Source: Alistipes sp. (GTDB lineage Bacteria > Bacteroidota > Bacteroidia > Bacteroidales > Rikenellaceae). Taken from it: a stretch of 54,579 nucleotides of DNA. The DNA lies in NCBI GenBank assembly GCA_017623505.1, contig JAGAOZ010000011.1:1-54579 (forward strand), given 5' to 3'. The notes below the pieces were generated by a model that had not been told where the DNA came from, did no database searches, and saw only the letters and a list, made by a program, of their open reading frames with translations. The translations under genes and the position numbers were made by a program. Numbering within the stretch: position 1 is the first letter of the stretch; every line of letters starts with the position of its first letter. Below are positions 26,998 through 35,569 of the stretch, one piece after another.

Positions 26998-29013
26998 ATG
27001 AGGAGATTTTATTATACGATTTTAACTATCGCCCTATGTGTTGCGGTAGGCTGTTCTAAGGAGGATGTTGCCGTTAGCTGTGAGCCTGAGGTCAAGCCCT
27101 TTGTTGAGGGCGTGTTGCTCGTAAAGTTCACCCCCGATGTTGCGGAGATTATCGAGCGCGATGGTTTGGTGACGCGTGGTGGTGTCACTCGCAGTGGTGT
27201 TCACTCTGTTGATGAGGTCTTGACGCTTGTCGGGGCTTATAATTTGGAACGTCTGTTCCCTGTCGATATGGCTACCGAGGCTCGTACACGCGAGAGTGGC
27301 TTGCACCAGTGGTACATTGTCCGCTTCGACGCTCAGTATAGTGCTCAGGCTGTTGCTGAGAGTCTCTCTTCGTTGGGTGAGGTGCAGCGCGTTGATTTGA
27401 ATCGCAAGATTAAGAGAGCTTATAACCGTCAAGCAAAGCCTCTTACCGAGCAACATCTGAAGTATCTCACTGCGACACGTTCCTCTGCTGTGGTCAATGA
27501 CCCTATGTATGGTTTGCAGTGGTATCTGAATAATGATGGTATGATGTTTACCTCAGGCGAAGAGGTTAAGTCTGTCGCAGGAGCCGATATTCGTGCTGAG
27601 GGTGCTTGGGAGCGCTCTATGGGCGATGAGTCTGTCATTGTTGCGGTGTTGGACGAGGGTGTTTTTATCAACCACCCCGATTTGAGAGACAATATCTGGG
27701 TTAATGAGGATGAGAGCTTCGGCTCCGACTCCGATAACGACGACAACGGCTATAAGGGAGATTATAACGGCTATAACTTTGCCGCTAAGCAGGGTACTAT
27801 TACATGGAACGACGTGAATGACTATGGCCATGGTACCCACGTTGCAGGTACTATCGCCGCACAGAATAACAACGGTATAGGTATCGCCTCTATTGCCGGC
27901 GGTGACACTAACCGTTCGGGTGTCAAGATTATGGTGTGCCAGCTCTTTGCCGGCGCACGTAGTGCCGATGCTATTGGTGTGGCGCGTGCCATTAAGTACG
28001 CTGCCGACAATGGCGCAGTGATTCTTCAGTGTAGCTGGGGTTATATCTCTGGTGCTGCTGATGAGGTAGAGTGGGGCGTAGGCTACGATACGGAGGAGGA
28101 GTGGATTGCTGGTTCACCTCTGGAGAAGGAGTCTTTGGACTATTTCATCCACAATGCAGGCTCTCCTAACGGCACTATCGATGGCGGTATTGCTGTCTAT
28201 GCTGCGGGCAATGAGTGGGCGGCTAAAGCAAGTTATCCTGGTGCTGCGGATGAGAATATCGCCGTAGCTGCTACTGCGGCCGATTTCACCCCTGCCGTCT
28301 ATACCAACTACGGTCCGGGTACAAATATCTCGGCTCCTGGAGGCGATCAGGATTACTACTACGAATATTACGATGCAGACCATGCTCGCGGAGAGTTGGG
28401 TTGTATCCTCTCTACACTCCCATATCACATCAGCCCAAGCGGTTACGGCTTCATGGAGGGTACTTCTATGGCTACCCCTCAGGTGTCGGGAGTGTTGGCT
28501 CTGGCTATCTCGTACGCTGCCGAGCAACGTCGTCATTTCAAGGCGTCGGAGCTTATGGAGCTTATGGAGCAGACGGCAACGCCTATTGATGAATATATGA
28601 CAGGCAAGAAGAGCTATTACCGCTATATTGCCGATATGGACTTAGTTCGTCCTATGACCATTGACCTCTCGGTTTATCGTGGTAAGATGGGAGCCGGTCA
28701 GATTAATGCTGCGGCTCTGCTGGCTGCTATTGACGGAGGTGGTGTTGCAATTCGCTTCCCTAATATCTACGTTGCTTTGGATGGCGAGATGGTTGTCGCT
28801 GCATCGCAGTATTTCCTTCAGGGAGATACGCTTACCTATGAGGTCTCTATTGCCGATAGCTCTGTTGTAAGTTGTGAGGTCGAGGGCAGTAAGCTGCGTT
28901 TCAAGGGCTTGAAGTGCGGCTCAACCACAGCAACCATTAAGGCCAATAATGGCGAGGAGCAGAACTTTAGCATTACCGTTCGTGAGGGTGCTTCCTCTAA
29001 TGGTTGGTTGTAA
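26998..29013 (+). CDS. Subtilisin-family (S8) serine protease lipoprotein
   Basis: The 671-residue protein has a lipobox (AVGC, Cys19), an N-terminal inhibitor-like region (about 35-140) and a full S8 catalytic domain with Asp219 (VAVLDEGV), His278 (YGHGTHVAGT), oxyanion Asn405 (AAGNE) and Ser490 (GTSMATPQVSG). A C-terminal beta domain (about 585-671) ends NGWL. It should be an active endopeptidase on the cell surface or in the periplasm. It lies 2 nt after the BACON-LRR gene, so co-expression is likely; it is the only enzyme in the locus. Confidence 0.93.
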   Translation: MRRFYYTILTIALCVAVGCSKEDVAVSCEPEVKPFVEGVLLVKFTPDVAEIIERDGLVTRGGVTRSGVHSVDEVLTLVGAYNLERLFPVDMATEARTRESGLHQWYIVRFDAQYSAQAVAESLSSLGEVQRVDLNRKIKRAYNRQAKPLTEQHLKYLTATRSSAVVNDPMYGLQWYLNNDGMMFTSGEEVKSVAGADIRAEGAWERSMGDESVIVAVLDEGVFINHPDLRDNIWVNEDESFGSDSDNDDNGYKGDYNGYNFAAKQGTITWNDVNDYGHGTHVAGTIAAQNNNGIGIASIAGGDTNRSGVKIMVCQLFAGARSADAIGVARAIKYAADNGAVILQCSWGYISGAADEVEWGVGYDTEEEWIAGSPLEKESLDYFIHNAGSPNGTIDGGIAVYAAGNEWAAKASYPGAADENIAVAATAADFTPAVYTNYGPGTNISAPGGDQDYYYEYYDADHARGELGCILSTLPYHISPSGYGFMEGTSMATPQVSGVLALAISYAAEQRRHFKASELMELMEQTATPIDEYMTGKKSYYRYIADMDLVRPMTIDLSVYRGKMGAGQINAAALLAAIDGGGVAIRFPNIYVALDGEMVVAASQYFLQGDTLTYEVSIADSSVVSCEVEGSKLRFKGLKCGSTTATIKANNGEEQNFSITVREGASSNGWL

Positions 29014-29025
29014 ATTTGTCGCGCT

Positions 29026-29808
29026 ATGTCTTTCCGCCGTGTCATCTATGTTTGTGTGTTGGCTACCATCACGTTTTGTGGTGCTGATGCTCTTGCACAG
29101 ATTAAGGTTGTTCCCCGCGAGAAGATAGAGCAGATAGCCAATCCTCAGACTGTTGCCAATTCGGGGATGTTTTTTCTTGAAGGCAGGAGTGTCGATTTAG
29201 GCGCGGTAGAGGAGTCGGCGGGCGTTGTTGAGCGCGAGATTGTTTGGGAGAATAGGGGCGATAAACCCATTTCGATAACTAAACTCAATAGCAGTTGTAG
29301 TTGCTTGAGTGTTGTGGCTGTGGAGCGTGTTGTCGCACCGAAGGAGCAGGGCGTTATACGCTTAAGATTCAATCCACAGCAACGTCTTGGAGGCGTGAGT
29401 TACCGAGTGCTGATTTATAGCTCTTTGAGTGAGAAGACACCCACTGCGGCGTTGAATATTACGGGTGAGGTGCTCTCTTCTGCCGACCAGAGTGGTGCAT
29501 ATCCCGAAAGCTGTGGCGCGCTGCGCTTGATGAGCCGCAGTGTGAAGATTACTGCGGGGGAGTCGATTCGTGTGGCGTGTATGAATAGTGGAGGGGAGCC
29601 ACTACGTCTGGAGGCCGATATGGCGTTGTCGAGCTCGGGTGTCGAAATGCGTGTCGAGCCTGCGGTTTTGGATGCCGGTGCACAGGGCGATTTGGTTATA
29701 CGATACGATGCTGCGCAATATAAGTCGGGGCAGCCTATTTTGCTCTATATTAAGGGTTTGCAGCTACCGCCACGTCAGCGATGTATCGTGCTTGAATTAG
29801 GGAAATAG
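29026..29808 (+). CDS. DUF1573-domain exported protein
   Basis: The 260-residue protein has a signal peptide (cleavage near ADALAQ) and a DUF1573/ASPM-like Ig domain at about 55-150 with the family pattern REIVWENRGDKPISITKLNSSCSCL...VAPKEQGVIRLRFNPQ. A second Ig-like half follows (165-258). Function is unknown in general; such proteins are common in Bacteroidota surface and secretion loci. It starts 12 nt after the protease. Confidence 0.85.
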   Translation: MSFRRVIYVCVLATITFCGADALAQIKVVPREKIEQIANPQTVANSGMFFLEGRSVDLGAVEESAGVVEREIVWENRGDKPISITKLNSSCSCLSVVAVERVVAPKEQGVIRLRFNPQQRLGGVSYRVLIYSSLSEKTPTAALNITGEVLSSADQSGAYPESCGALRLMSRSVKITAGESIRVACMNSGGEPLRLEADMALSSSGVEMRVEPAVLDAGAQGDLVIRYDAAQYKSGQPILLYIKGLQLPPRQRCIVLELGK

Positions 29809-29823
29809 TAAAAATTATAAGAT

Positions 29824-30279
29824 ATGAAACAATGGTTTAAAGTGGTCTTTTTGACCTTTGTTGTTCTGGCTTTTGCCGTATCGTGTAGTGACGATAGTGA
29901 GCCGCAGCCGGAGTATTTGGAGGTTACACGTGGCAATATTGCCGGCGTCTGGAAGTTGGAGAGTTGGATGGATGCTCCGCTTTCTGATGGTAGCTACGTC
30001 TATATTGAGTTCAATCGTAGTGACCGTAGCTATACGATGTGGCAGAATATCGACAGCTTTCAGCTGCGTAAGCTCACAGGTCTTTATTGGATAGAGATAG
30101 ACGAGGAGTTGGGAGCTATCATTCGTGGTAGCTATGACCACGGTGTTGGCGAGTGGGCACACCGTTATATCGTCTCTGACCTTACTGAAGGCACTATGGT
30201 ATGGACGGCTAAGGATAACGAGTCCGACGTGAGCGTCTATGTAAGATGCGAGCTACCGGAGGAGTTTCGCGAGCAGTAG
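29824..30279 (+). CDS. Small lipocalin-like lipoprotein
   Basis: The 151-residue lipoprotein (Cys21, then SDDSE) has one compact beta-domain with NIAGVWKLESW followed by YIEFNRSDRSYTMW, the pattern of Bacteroidota lipocalin-like lipoproteins. Its function is not known. It is the last gene before a strong terminator. Confidence 0.75.
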   Translation: MKQWFKVVFLTFVVLAFAVSCSDDSEPQPEYLEVTRGNIAGVWKLESWMDAPLSDGSYVYIEFNRSDRSYTMWQNIDSFQLRKLTGLYWIEIDEELGAIIRGSYDHGVGEWAHRYIVSDLTEGTMVWTAKDNESDVSVYVRCELPEEFREQ

Positions 30280-30304
30280 TATTCAATGGTTGCACAATAT
30301 TTGT

Positions 30305-30339
30305 GGATATTGATTTCTTGTAATCAATATCCTTTTTTT
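30305..30339 (+). terminator. Intrinsic terminator closing the first SusCD locus
   Basis: GGATATTGATT and AATCAATATCC form a perfect 11-bp stem with a 6-nt loop, followed directly by seven T. Confidence 0.95.
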
Positions 30340-30401
30340 GTTTAAAAAAGGCACAGATAGCAAAAAAGCAGAAAAACATTTCTCTTTTTGGAAAAAATAT
30401 C

Positions 30402-30409
30402 TAATTTTG
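30402..30409 (+). promoter_or_regulatory. Candidate promoter of the fimbrillin-like gene
   Basis: TAATTTTG is a perfect -7 box 58 nt before the ATG. TTT occupies the -33 position at a 20-nt spacing (one mismatch to TTG). Confidence 0.55.
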
Positions 30410-30467
30410 TAGATTAGAAGTACAGTTGGACCATAAAACTTTGTAGTTAAGATACGTTTTGCCAGAG

Positions 30468-31343
30468 ATGAAAAACTATATTTTGATACTTGCAGCTCTC
30501 GTTGGAGTGACTTTAGTGTCATGTTCCAAGGATGATGGCTACGTAGCAAGTGAACCAACGGTATCCATTAAGATTACCACCCCTGATTTGCAGACTCGAT
30601 ACGGCGAGGGTGCTGAGGCTACTGAGCTTCATTGGGAGGTTTATGTAGGTGATACCCACCTTGTCGGACTTGACGGTTCGAAGAGTTTCAGTGGTGAGAC
30701 GACTGTTGATTTGCGTCTTGTTGAGAATAAAACCTACAATCTTCTCTTCTGGGCAGAATCTCCTGAGCAGGATATATATACCTTCGCTAATCGTAAGCTT
30801 ACCATCGACGCTACGAAGTTGAAGGCTAATGAGGAGGCGTACGATGCGTTCTATGTTTACGAGAAGAATTTTGTTGCAAAATCTACCGAGACTCGGACCA
30901 TCGAGCTCCGTCGTCCTTTTGCGCAGCTCAATATCGCTACGGGTGATATTCTCAACTCTTCATCTGCGGGCGTTAATATCACCCAGACGGGTGTTGAGTT
31001 AGAGGCCTATACCGAGTTGGATTTGGTTACAGGTGAGGTTGATAAGAAGCAGACCTTGACTTACGATATGACTCCAACGGCCACAGGTCAGATTACTGTT
31101 GGTCAGAAGCCCTACAAGATGATTTCGATGAACTATCTGCTTGTTCAGGATAAGATTCTATCGGATGTGAAGATGACTGCTCTTAATGGTGCGGAGAATC
31201 TTGTTCGAGACTACTCACAAGTACCTTTTAAGCGTAATCACCGTACCTTCATTATCGGCGACTTGTTTACCGCAAATGTAGACTTCCAGGTTATCATTCT
31301 TCCTGGCTTTGACGATGATGAGTATATTTTCGGGGCAGAGTAA
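30468..31343 (+). CDS. Fimbrillin-like (DUF6562-type) lipoprotein
   Basis: The 291-residue lipoprotein (lipobox LVSC, Cys19, then SKDD) starts at the ATG at 30468; an upstream TTG at 30459 would only add three residues ahead of the signal sequence. The QTRYGEGAEATELHWEVY segment near 40-57, the ELRRPFAQLNIATGD block and the two beta-sandwich halves match the fimbrillin-like DUF6562 family. These are either pilus-like subunits or surface adhesin-type lipoproteins. It stands alone between its own promoter and terminator, with no neighbouring fimbrial genes. Confidence 0.75.
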   Translation: MKNYILILAALVGVTLVSCSKDDGYVASEPTVSIKITTPDLQTRYGEGAEATELHWEVYVGDTHLVGLDGSKSFSGETTVDLRLVENKTYNLLFWAESPEQDIYTFANRKLTIDATKLKANEEAYDAFYVYEKNFVAKSTETRTIELRRPFAQLNIATGDILNSSSAGVNITQTGVELEAYTELDLVTGEVDKKQTLTYDMTPTATGQITVGQKPYKMISMNYLLVQDKILSDVKMTALNGAENLVRDYSQVPFKRNHRTFIIGDLFTANVDFQVIILPGFDDDEYIFGAE

Positions 31344-31424
31344 TAATTAGCTCCTTGCTCTAATTGACGCTGCGGTCATAGCCGTAAAACCATAGTATCG
31401 GACTTTTATTTTCTCATATAGCTG

Positions 31425-31456
31425 GCGGGACACTCTTTCAGTGTCTCGCTTTTTTT
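31425..31456 (+). terminator. Intrinsic terminator of the fimbrillin-like gene
   Basis: GCGGGACACT pairs with AGTGTCTCGC (10 bp, one G-T) around CTTTC, followed by seven T. Confidence 0.93.
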
Positions 31457-31512
31457 GCCTACTCACCCAACATATACACCCAGCCCAATATGCTTTTATG
31501 GGGCAATGATGC

Positions 31513-31550
31513 AAAAAAAAGAAGCTGTCGCAACTACTTGTTGGACAGCT
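31513..31550 (-). terminator. Intrinsic terminator of the EF-G2 gene
   Basis: On the minus strand AGCTGTC (31550-31544) pairs with GACAGCT (31529-31523), with inner CAAC/GTTG pairs, followed two bases on by eight T (complement of 31513-31520). It lies about 60 nt after the EF-G2 stop. Confidence 0.88.
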
Positions 31551-31560
31551 CCTTGTCTTA

Positions 31561-31590
31561 GAAGTTACCTAACACGTGTTAGACAACTTC
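31561..31590. repeat. Interrupted 30-base palindrome
   Basis: The core CTAACACGTGTTAG (31569-31582) is a perfect 14-base palindrome, flanked by GAAGTT on the left and AACTTC on the right with AC between on both sides. It lies 23 nt after the EF-G2 stop and upstream of its terminator on the minus strand. Confidence 0.8.
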
Positions 31591-31612
31591 TTTCAAGTCT
31601 ATGCTTAGAGGA

Positions 31613-33766
31613 TTAATCCTCGTCAGTATCGGTGTACTCCTTCAAGAGCTTCTCCTGAACGTCAGCAGGCACCTGCTCGTATGAAGCGAACTTCATTGTG
31701 TAAGTTGCAGCACCTGAAGTGAGTGATGACAGAGAAGTAGAGTAGCGATAAAGCTCTGCCAGAGGCACGCGTGCGCTCAAACGGTCAAATCCCTTATCTG
31801 ACTCCATACCCATAATCATAGCACGGCGGTTCTGCAAGTCACTCATAATCGAACCCATGTACTCACTTGGAGTAAGCACCTCTACGTTGTAGATAGGCTC
31901 CATAATCTTAGGACCTGCGTTACGGAATGCCTCCTTGAAAGCATTACGTCCTGCCAACTTAAATGAAAGCTCATTTGAATCTACTGGGTGCATCTTACCG
32001 TAGTAGATAGTAACGCGGATATCGCGAGCGTAAGAACCTGTAAGTGGGCCCTCGTCCATCTTCTCCATGATACCCTTCAAGATTGCAGGCATAAAGCGAG
32101 CGTCGATAGCGCCACCGACGATAGAGTTGTAGTATTGCAACTTACCACCCCAAGGCAGGTCGTACTCCTCCTTACCCTTGATGCTCACTGCAATTTCCTG
32201 ACCATTTACCTTATATTTAGTAGGCTCTGGCATTCCGTCATAGTAAGGCTCGATTACCATATGTACCTCACCAAACTGACCTGAACCACCCGACTGCTTC
32301 TTGTGGCGATAGTCTGCCTGAGCGACCTTAGTAATAGTCTCGCGATAAGGAATCTTTGGTGCGAAGAACTCAACCTCAATCTTCTGCTCCGAAGAGAGCT
32401 TGCTCTTGAGGATGTTCAGATGGTGCTCACCCTGACCCTGGATAATTGTCTGCTTAAGCTCCTTAGAGTACTCAACCAAGATTGTTGGGTCCTCATACTT
32501 AGCATCCATCAACAACTTACCGAGCTTCTCCTCGTCGCCCTGCTCCTTAGCCTTGATAGCTGCGCGGTAGCGAGGCTCTGGGAATACGATAGGCTCAACA
32601 GTTACAGGTGCAGAAGGTGCTGCCAAAGTATCGTTTGTGCGTGTAGCCTTCAACTTGACTGTGCAACCGATGTCGCCTGCTGAAAGCTCTGTCACCTTTG
32701 TACGGTTCTTACCTGCCACTGCGAAGAGCTGTGAAAGCTTCTCCTTGTTACCTGTACGGCTGTTTACCAACTCCATACCCTCAGTTACCTTACCACGTAC
32801 TACGCGGAAATATGTAATCTCGCCGATATGCTGCTCAATCTGGCTCTTAAATACGAACAGAGCTGTTGGCTGAGTCTCGTCTGCTGCCAACTCCTCGCCC
32901 TCCACTGTCTTGAACTTAGGTGCAGTTGTTGGGCCTGGAGCTACGTTGATGATAAACTCCATCAAACGCTTTGTACCGATGTCGCGCTTACCTGAGCAGC
33001 AGAATATAGGCATCAAGTCGCGGTTAGCCACACCCTGCTTCAAACCTGAGCGAATATCATCCTGTGTGAGTGAGCCTTTCTCGAAGTATAGCTCCATCAG
33101 AGCGTCATCGTATACGGCTGCAGCCTCAGTAAGCTCTTGGTTGTACTCTGTTGCGCGGTCCAACTCCTCTGCTGGAATCTCCTTCTCAACGCGAGTACCG
33201 TTCTCGTCGGTAAACTCATACATCTTCATCATCAATACGTCGATGAAAGCGTTGAATCCGGCGCCCTGCTGTACAGGATACTGTACGATTACAGGCTTCA
33301 CAGCTGATGAAGAGCGGATACCCTCGATAAGAGCCTCGAAGTTCGCCTTCTCGCCGTCGAGCTGGTTTACAACACCTACCAGAGGCTTGTTAAGGATACG
33401 AGCGTAACGAGACTGAATCTCGCAACCTACCTCCCAGCCGGCCTGAGCGTTCATTACCATTACACCCACGTCACCTACCTTGAAGGCAGAGAACAGGTTG
33501 CCACAGAAGTCGTCTGAGCCTGGGCAGTCAATGATATTGAGCTTGCGGCCCATAAACTCTGTGAAGAGTGTTGTAGAATAGATCGAACGCTTGTATTCGT
33601 GCTCGATATCGGTGTTATCCGACAATGTGTTGTTGTTTTCAATACTACCCCTGCGGTCAATCACCTTACCCTCGTAAGCCATTGCCTCAGCAAGAGTAGT
33701 CTTACCCGCACCTGGGGCTCCAATCAGAACGATGTTCTTAATCTCTTTTGCTGAATAATTTTTCAT
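31613..33766 (-). CDS. fusA2: EF-G2-type elongation factor G paralogue, GTPase centre altered
   Basis: The 717-residue protein has all EF-G domains: G domain, domain II, and domains III-V (KIPYRETITK, GGAIDARFMPAI, NRRAMIMGMES). The P-loop is kept (GAPGAGKTT, 16-24), but the G3 motif reads DCPGSDDF (80-87), so Ser84 stands where canonical DTPGH has its catalytic His. Switch I lacks RGITI (KRSIYST instead) and G4 is NQLD rather than NKMD. This matches the Bacteroides EF-G2 paralogue reported to translocate without GTP hydrolysis and to matter under carbon starvation and in the gut. The housekeeping fusA is not in this window. It is monocistronic. Confidence 0.9.
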   Translation of the reverse strand: MKNYSAKEIKNIVLIGAPGAGKTTLAEAMAYEGKVIDRRGSIENNNTLSDNTDIEHEYKRSIYSTTLFTEFMGRKLNIIDCPGSDDFCGNLFSAFKVGDVGVMVMNAQAGWEVGCEIQSRYARILNKPLVGVVNQLDGEKANFEALIEGIRSSSAVKPVIVQYPVQQGAGFNAFIDVLMMKMYEFTDENGTRVEKEIPAEELDRATEYNQELTEAAAVYDDALMELYFEKGSLTQDDIRSGLKQGVANRDLMPIFCCSGKRDIGTKRLMEFIINVAPGPTTAPKFKTVEGEELAADETQPTALFVFKSQIEQHIGEITYFRVVRGKVTEGMELVNSRTGNKEKLSQLFAVAGKNRTKVTELSAGDIGCTVKLKATRTNDTLAAPSAPVTVEPIVFPEPRYRAAIKAKEQGDEEKLGKLLMDAKYEDPTILVEYSKELKQTIIQGQGEHHLNILKSKLSSEQKIEVEFFAPKIPYRETITKVAQADYRHKKQSGGSGQFGEVHMVIEPYYDGMPEPTKYKVNGQEIAVSIKGKEEYDLPWGGKLQYYNSIVGGAIDARFMPAILKGIMEKMDEGPLTGSYARDIRVTIYYGKMHPVDSNELSFKLAGRNAFKEAFRNAGPKIMEPIYNVEVLTPSEYMGSIMSDLQNRRAMIMGMESDKGFDRLSARVPLAELYRYSTSLSSLTSGAATYTMKFASYEQVPADVQEKLLKEYTDTDED

Positions 33767-33815
33767 ATTCTCGTAAGTTTTATAGGTTTTTTAAGTTTTT
33801 TTTACGTTCATCGAA

Positions 33816-33845
33816 TAAAGTTACGAAATATTTTTTAATCTGCAA
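33816..33845 (-). promoter_or_regulatory. Promoter of the EF-G2 gene
   Basis: On the minus strand TTG (33845-33843), a 19-nt spacer and TAACTTTA (33823-33816) match the -33/-7 consensus with one mismatch in the -7 box. The leader to the ATG would be about 40 nt. Confidence 0.6.
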
Positions 33846-33865
33846 TATGATTGGGCAAAAAGTGT

Positions 33866-33909
33866 AAAAAAACATCACCAATAACCCATTTTTGGAGCTA
33901 TTGGTGATG
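33866..33909 (-). terminator. Intrinsic terminator of the M28 peptidase gene
   Basis: CATCACCAATA and TATTGGTGATG form a perfect 11-bp stem with a 15-nt loop. On the minus strand it is followed directly by seven T (complement of 33866-33872). Confidence 0.92.
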
Positions 33910-33931
33910 ATAATCTTTTTTTTAAGAGCAA

Positions 33932-35464
33932 TTATTCGGCGGTGGAGTATACCTCATCGCGAGGCAATATGTCGGGCAGGTTTGCTGTATGTAGCACCAT
34001 TATCGCCCACGCCGCTGCTGCCTGCTGCTGATACTCGGCTATACTTTTTTGATAGCTGTCGCGTTCGGTGTGCCATATCTCGTAATAGCTGAAGTTGTAA
34101 CCCTTCACGTCGGTCCACTCGCCCATCTGTAACGTCGGTACTCCCTTTACGTCGAACGATGTTTCATCGTTGCCTCCCACTTTTGTTGGCACTTTACGTG
34201 GCTTTAGTGTGGTGATACTGAGTGGGTAGTCCGGATATATCTCACGAATCCACTCGGCGGCCTTCTCATACTCCTCGACCAGCGATTCTGGTGCTGCAAA
34301 CGATGTGTAAGGCATCGGACCACCGTCGCGGTTAAACACGTTTGAGATTTTTGGTAGCAGGTCGCTGTGCTGCTCTACCCACGCCTGCGAGCCTATCAAT
34401 CCGAACTCCTCGGCTGAGAATAATATAAATAGTATTGTCCTTTCGGGCTTTGCTTCCGCCGCTTTTAACATACGTGCCACCTCCATCACTACCGAGACGC
34501 CTGAGCCGCAATCCACTCCACCCGACGCTACGTCGTATGAATCTAAGTGGGCCCCTACGATGACATACTCGTCAGGATATTTGCTTCCCTCGATACGTGC
34601 TACCACGTTGTGATATGGTACAGGGCCCATTTGAAAGTGGTTGCGAATATCGAACTCTAATTCGACGTGACGTCGTTCCTGCACCATCTCATATATCTGT
34701 TTGTATTGATGCTCATCGAGCTTTATATCGGGAACTGTTGGCAGCGAGTCAAATGTTACATCGCCCTTCACCACATCCGCATCGTATAGTGCCGTAATAG
34801 GTACGGGCGCAGCCTGTATGAAACCCAGCACCCCCGCCTCAATCATCTCGTTGTAGAATAGAGCAGGGGTCTGCGTGTCGAGTGGCTTGTGCTTGCTTGT
34901 GTCGCGACCTACGCTGCGGTTGTATGCTACAATCTCGGCATTTGATTTAATGATGCTGTCACGCATCTTGTCTGTCTCGGCATTGTGGCGCAGAGCCCAA
35001 CCTCGACTCTTTCCTTCGATGAGTACCCACGCTCCGCACAGCTTACCCTTCATTCTGTCAAAGTCGGCTCGCGTGCGAGGCTCTATCACCACGTGTCCAC
35101 GCTGTGGCCCTTTTGTTCCTGAGGTGTAAGATGGTGTGGCAAAGTGGAGTGTCATACTCTGCTCGCCATACATCCTACCCCACCAGCCGCCGCGGTTAAA
35201 TCCCACCGACATATCGCCTACCTTCTCAAGCTTTACCTCTAAGCCCCAATCCTTGAAACACTTAGCAGCCCACTGCTCTGCATTTTGCAATGCGTCAGAG
35301 CCTGTTACTCTGCCACCTATGCGGTTGCAGAGAATATCCAAGTGTTGCATCGTGCGGTTATCCTCTTTGGCTATGCGTTGTAATTCACGATAGACCTTGT
35401 TCTGCGCCTCGACAACTGCGCCGAGCGATATGATAAGCGCAAGTGTAAGTAAAAGTTTCTTCAT
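33932..35464 (-). CDS. Exported M28-family zinc metallopeptidase
   Basis: The 510-residue protein has a signal peptide (cleavage near residue 20, VVEA-Q), a protease-associated-type insert (about 120-230) and an M28 catalytic domain with co-catalytic zinc ligands H307 (GAHLDS), D318 (GGVDCGSG), E352/E353 (FSAEEFG), D380 (NRDGG) and H465 (IWHTERD). M28 enzymes are aminopeptidases or carboxypeptidases that trim peptides; here it is probably periplasmic. It lies downstream of the ROK kinase with a hairpin between them. Confidence 0.93.
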   Translation of the reverse strand: MKKLLLTLALIISLGAVVEAQNKVYRELQRIAKEDNRTMQHLDILCNRIGGRVTGSDALQNAEQWAAKCFKDWGLEVKLEKVGDMSVGFNRGGWWGRMYGEQSMTLHFATPSYTSGTKGPQRGHVVIEPRTRADFDRMKGKLCGAWVLIEGKSRGWALRHNAETDKMRDSIIKSNAEIVAYNRSVGRDTSKHKPLDTQTPALFYNEMIEAGVLGFIQAAPVPITALYDADVVKGDVTFDSLPTVPDIKLDEHQYKQIYEMVQERRHVELEFDIRNHFQMGPVPYHNVVARIEGSKYPDEYVIVGAHLDSYDVASGGVDCGSGVSVVMEVARMLKAAEAKPERTILFILFSAEEFGLIGSQAWVEQHSDLLPKISNVFNRDGGPMPYTSFAAPESLVEEYEKAAEWIREIYPDYPLSITTLKPRKVPTKVGGNDETSFDVKGVPTLQMGEWTDVKGYNFSYYEIWHTERDSYQKSIAEYQQQAAAAWAIMVLHTANLPDILPRDEVYSTAE

Positions 35465-35476
35465 ACATAACTAACC

Positions 35477-35504
35477 AAAATGAGGCTGACCGCAGCCAGC
35501 CTCA
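35477..35504 (-). terminator. Hairpin between ROK kinase and M28 peptidase genes
   Basis: On the minus strand TGAGGCTG (35504-35497) pairs with CAGCCTCA (35488-35481), followed by TTTTGG. The short T-run and its place 13 nt before the peptidase ATG suggest a leaky terminator or attenuator. Confidence 0.5.
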
Positions 35505-35569
35505 CAATTCAATATAATGTGCATCACAAGGGTAAATATAACCCCTAATCAGCCTTGTTAGACGACTTC

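Larger units (their letters stand above)
31344..31612. other. Intergenic region between convergent genes
   Basis: It contains the plus-strand terminator at 31425, the minus-strand terminator at 31513 and an interrupted palindrome at 31561-31590. I see no gene in it. Confidence 0.8.
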
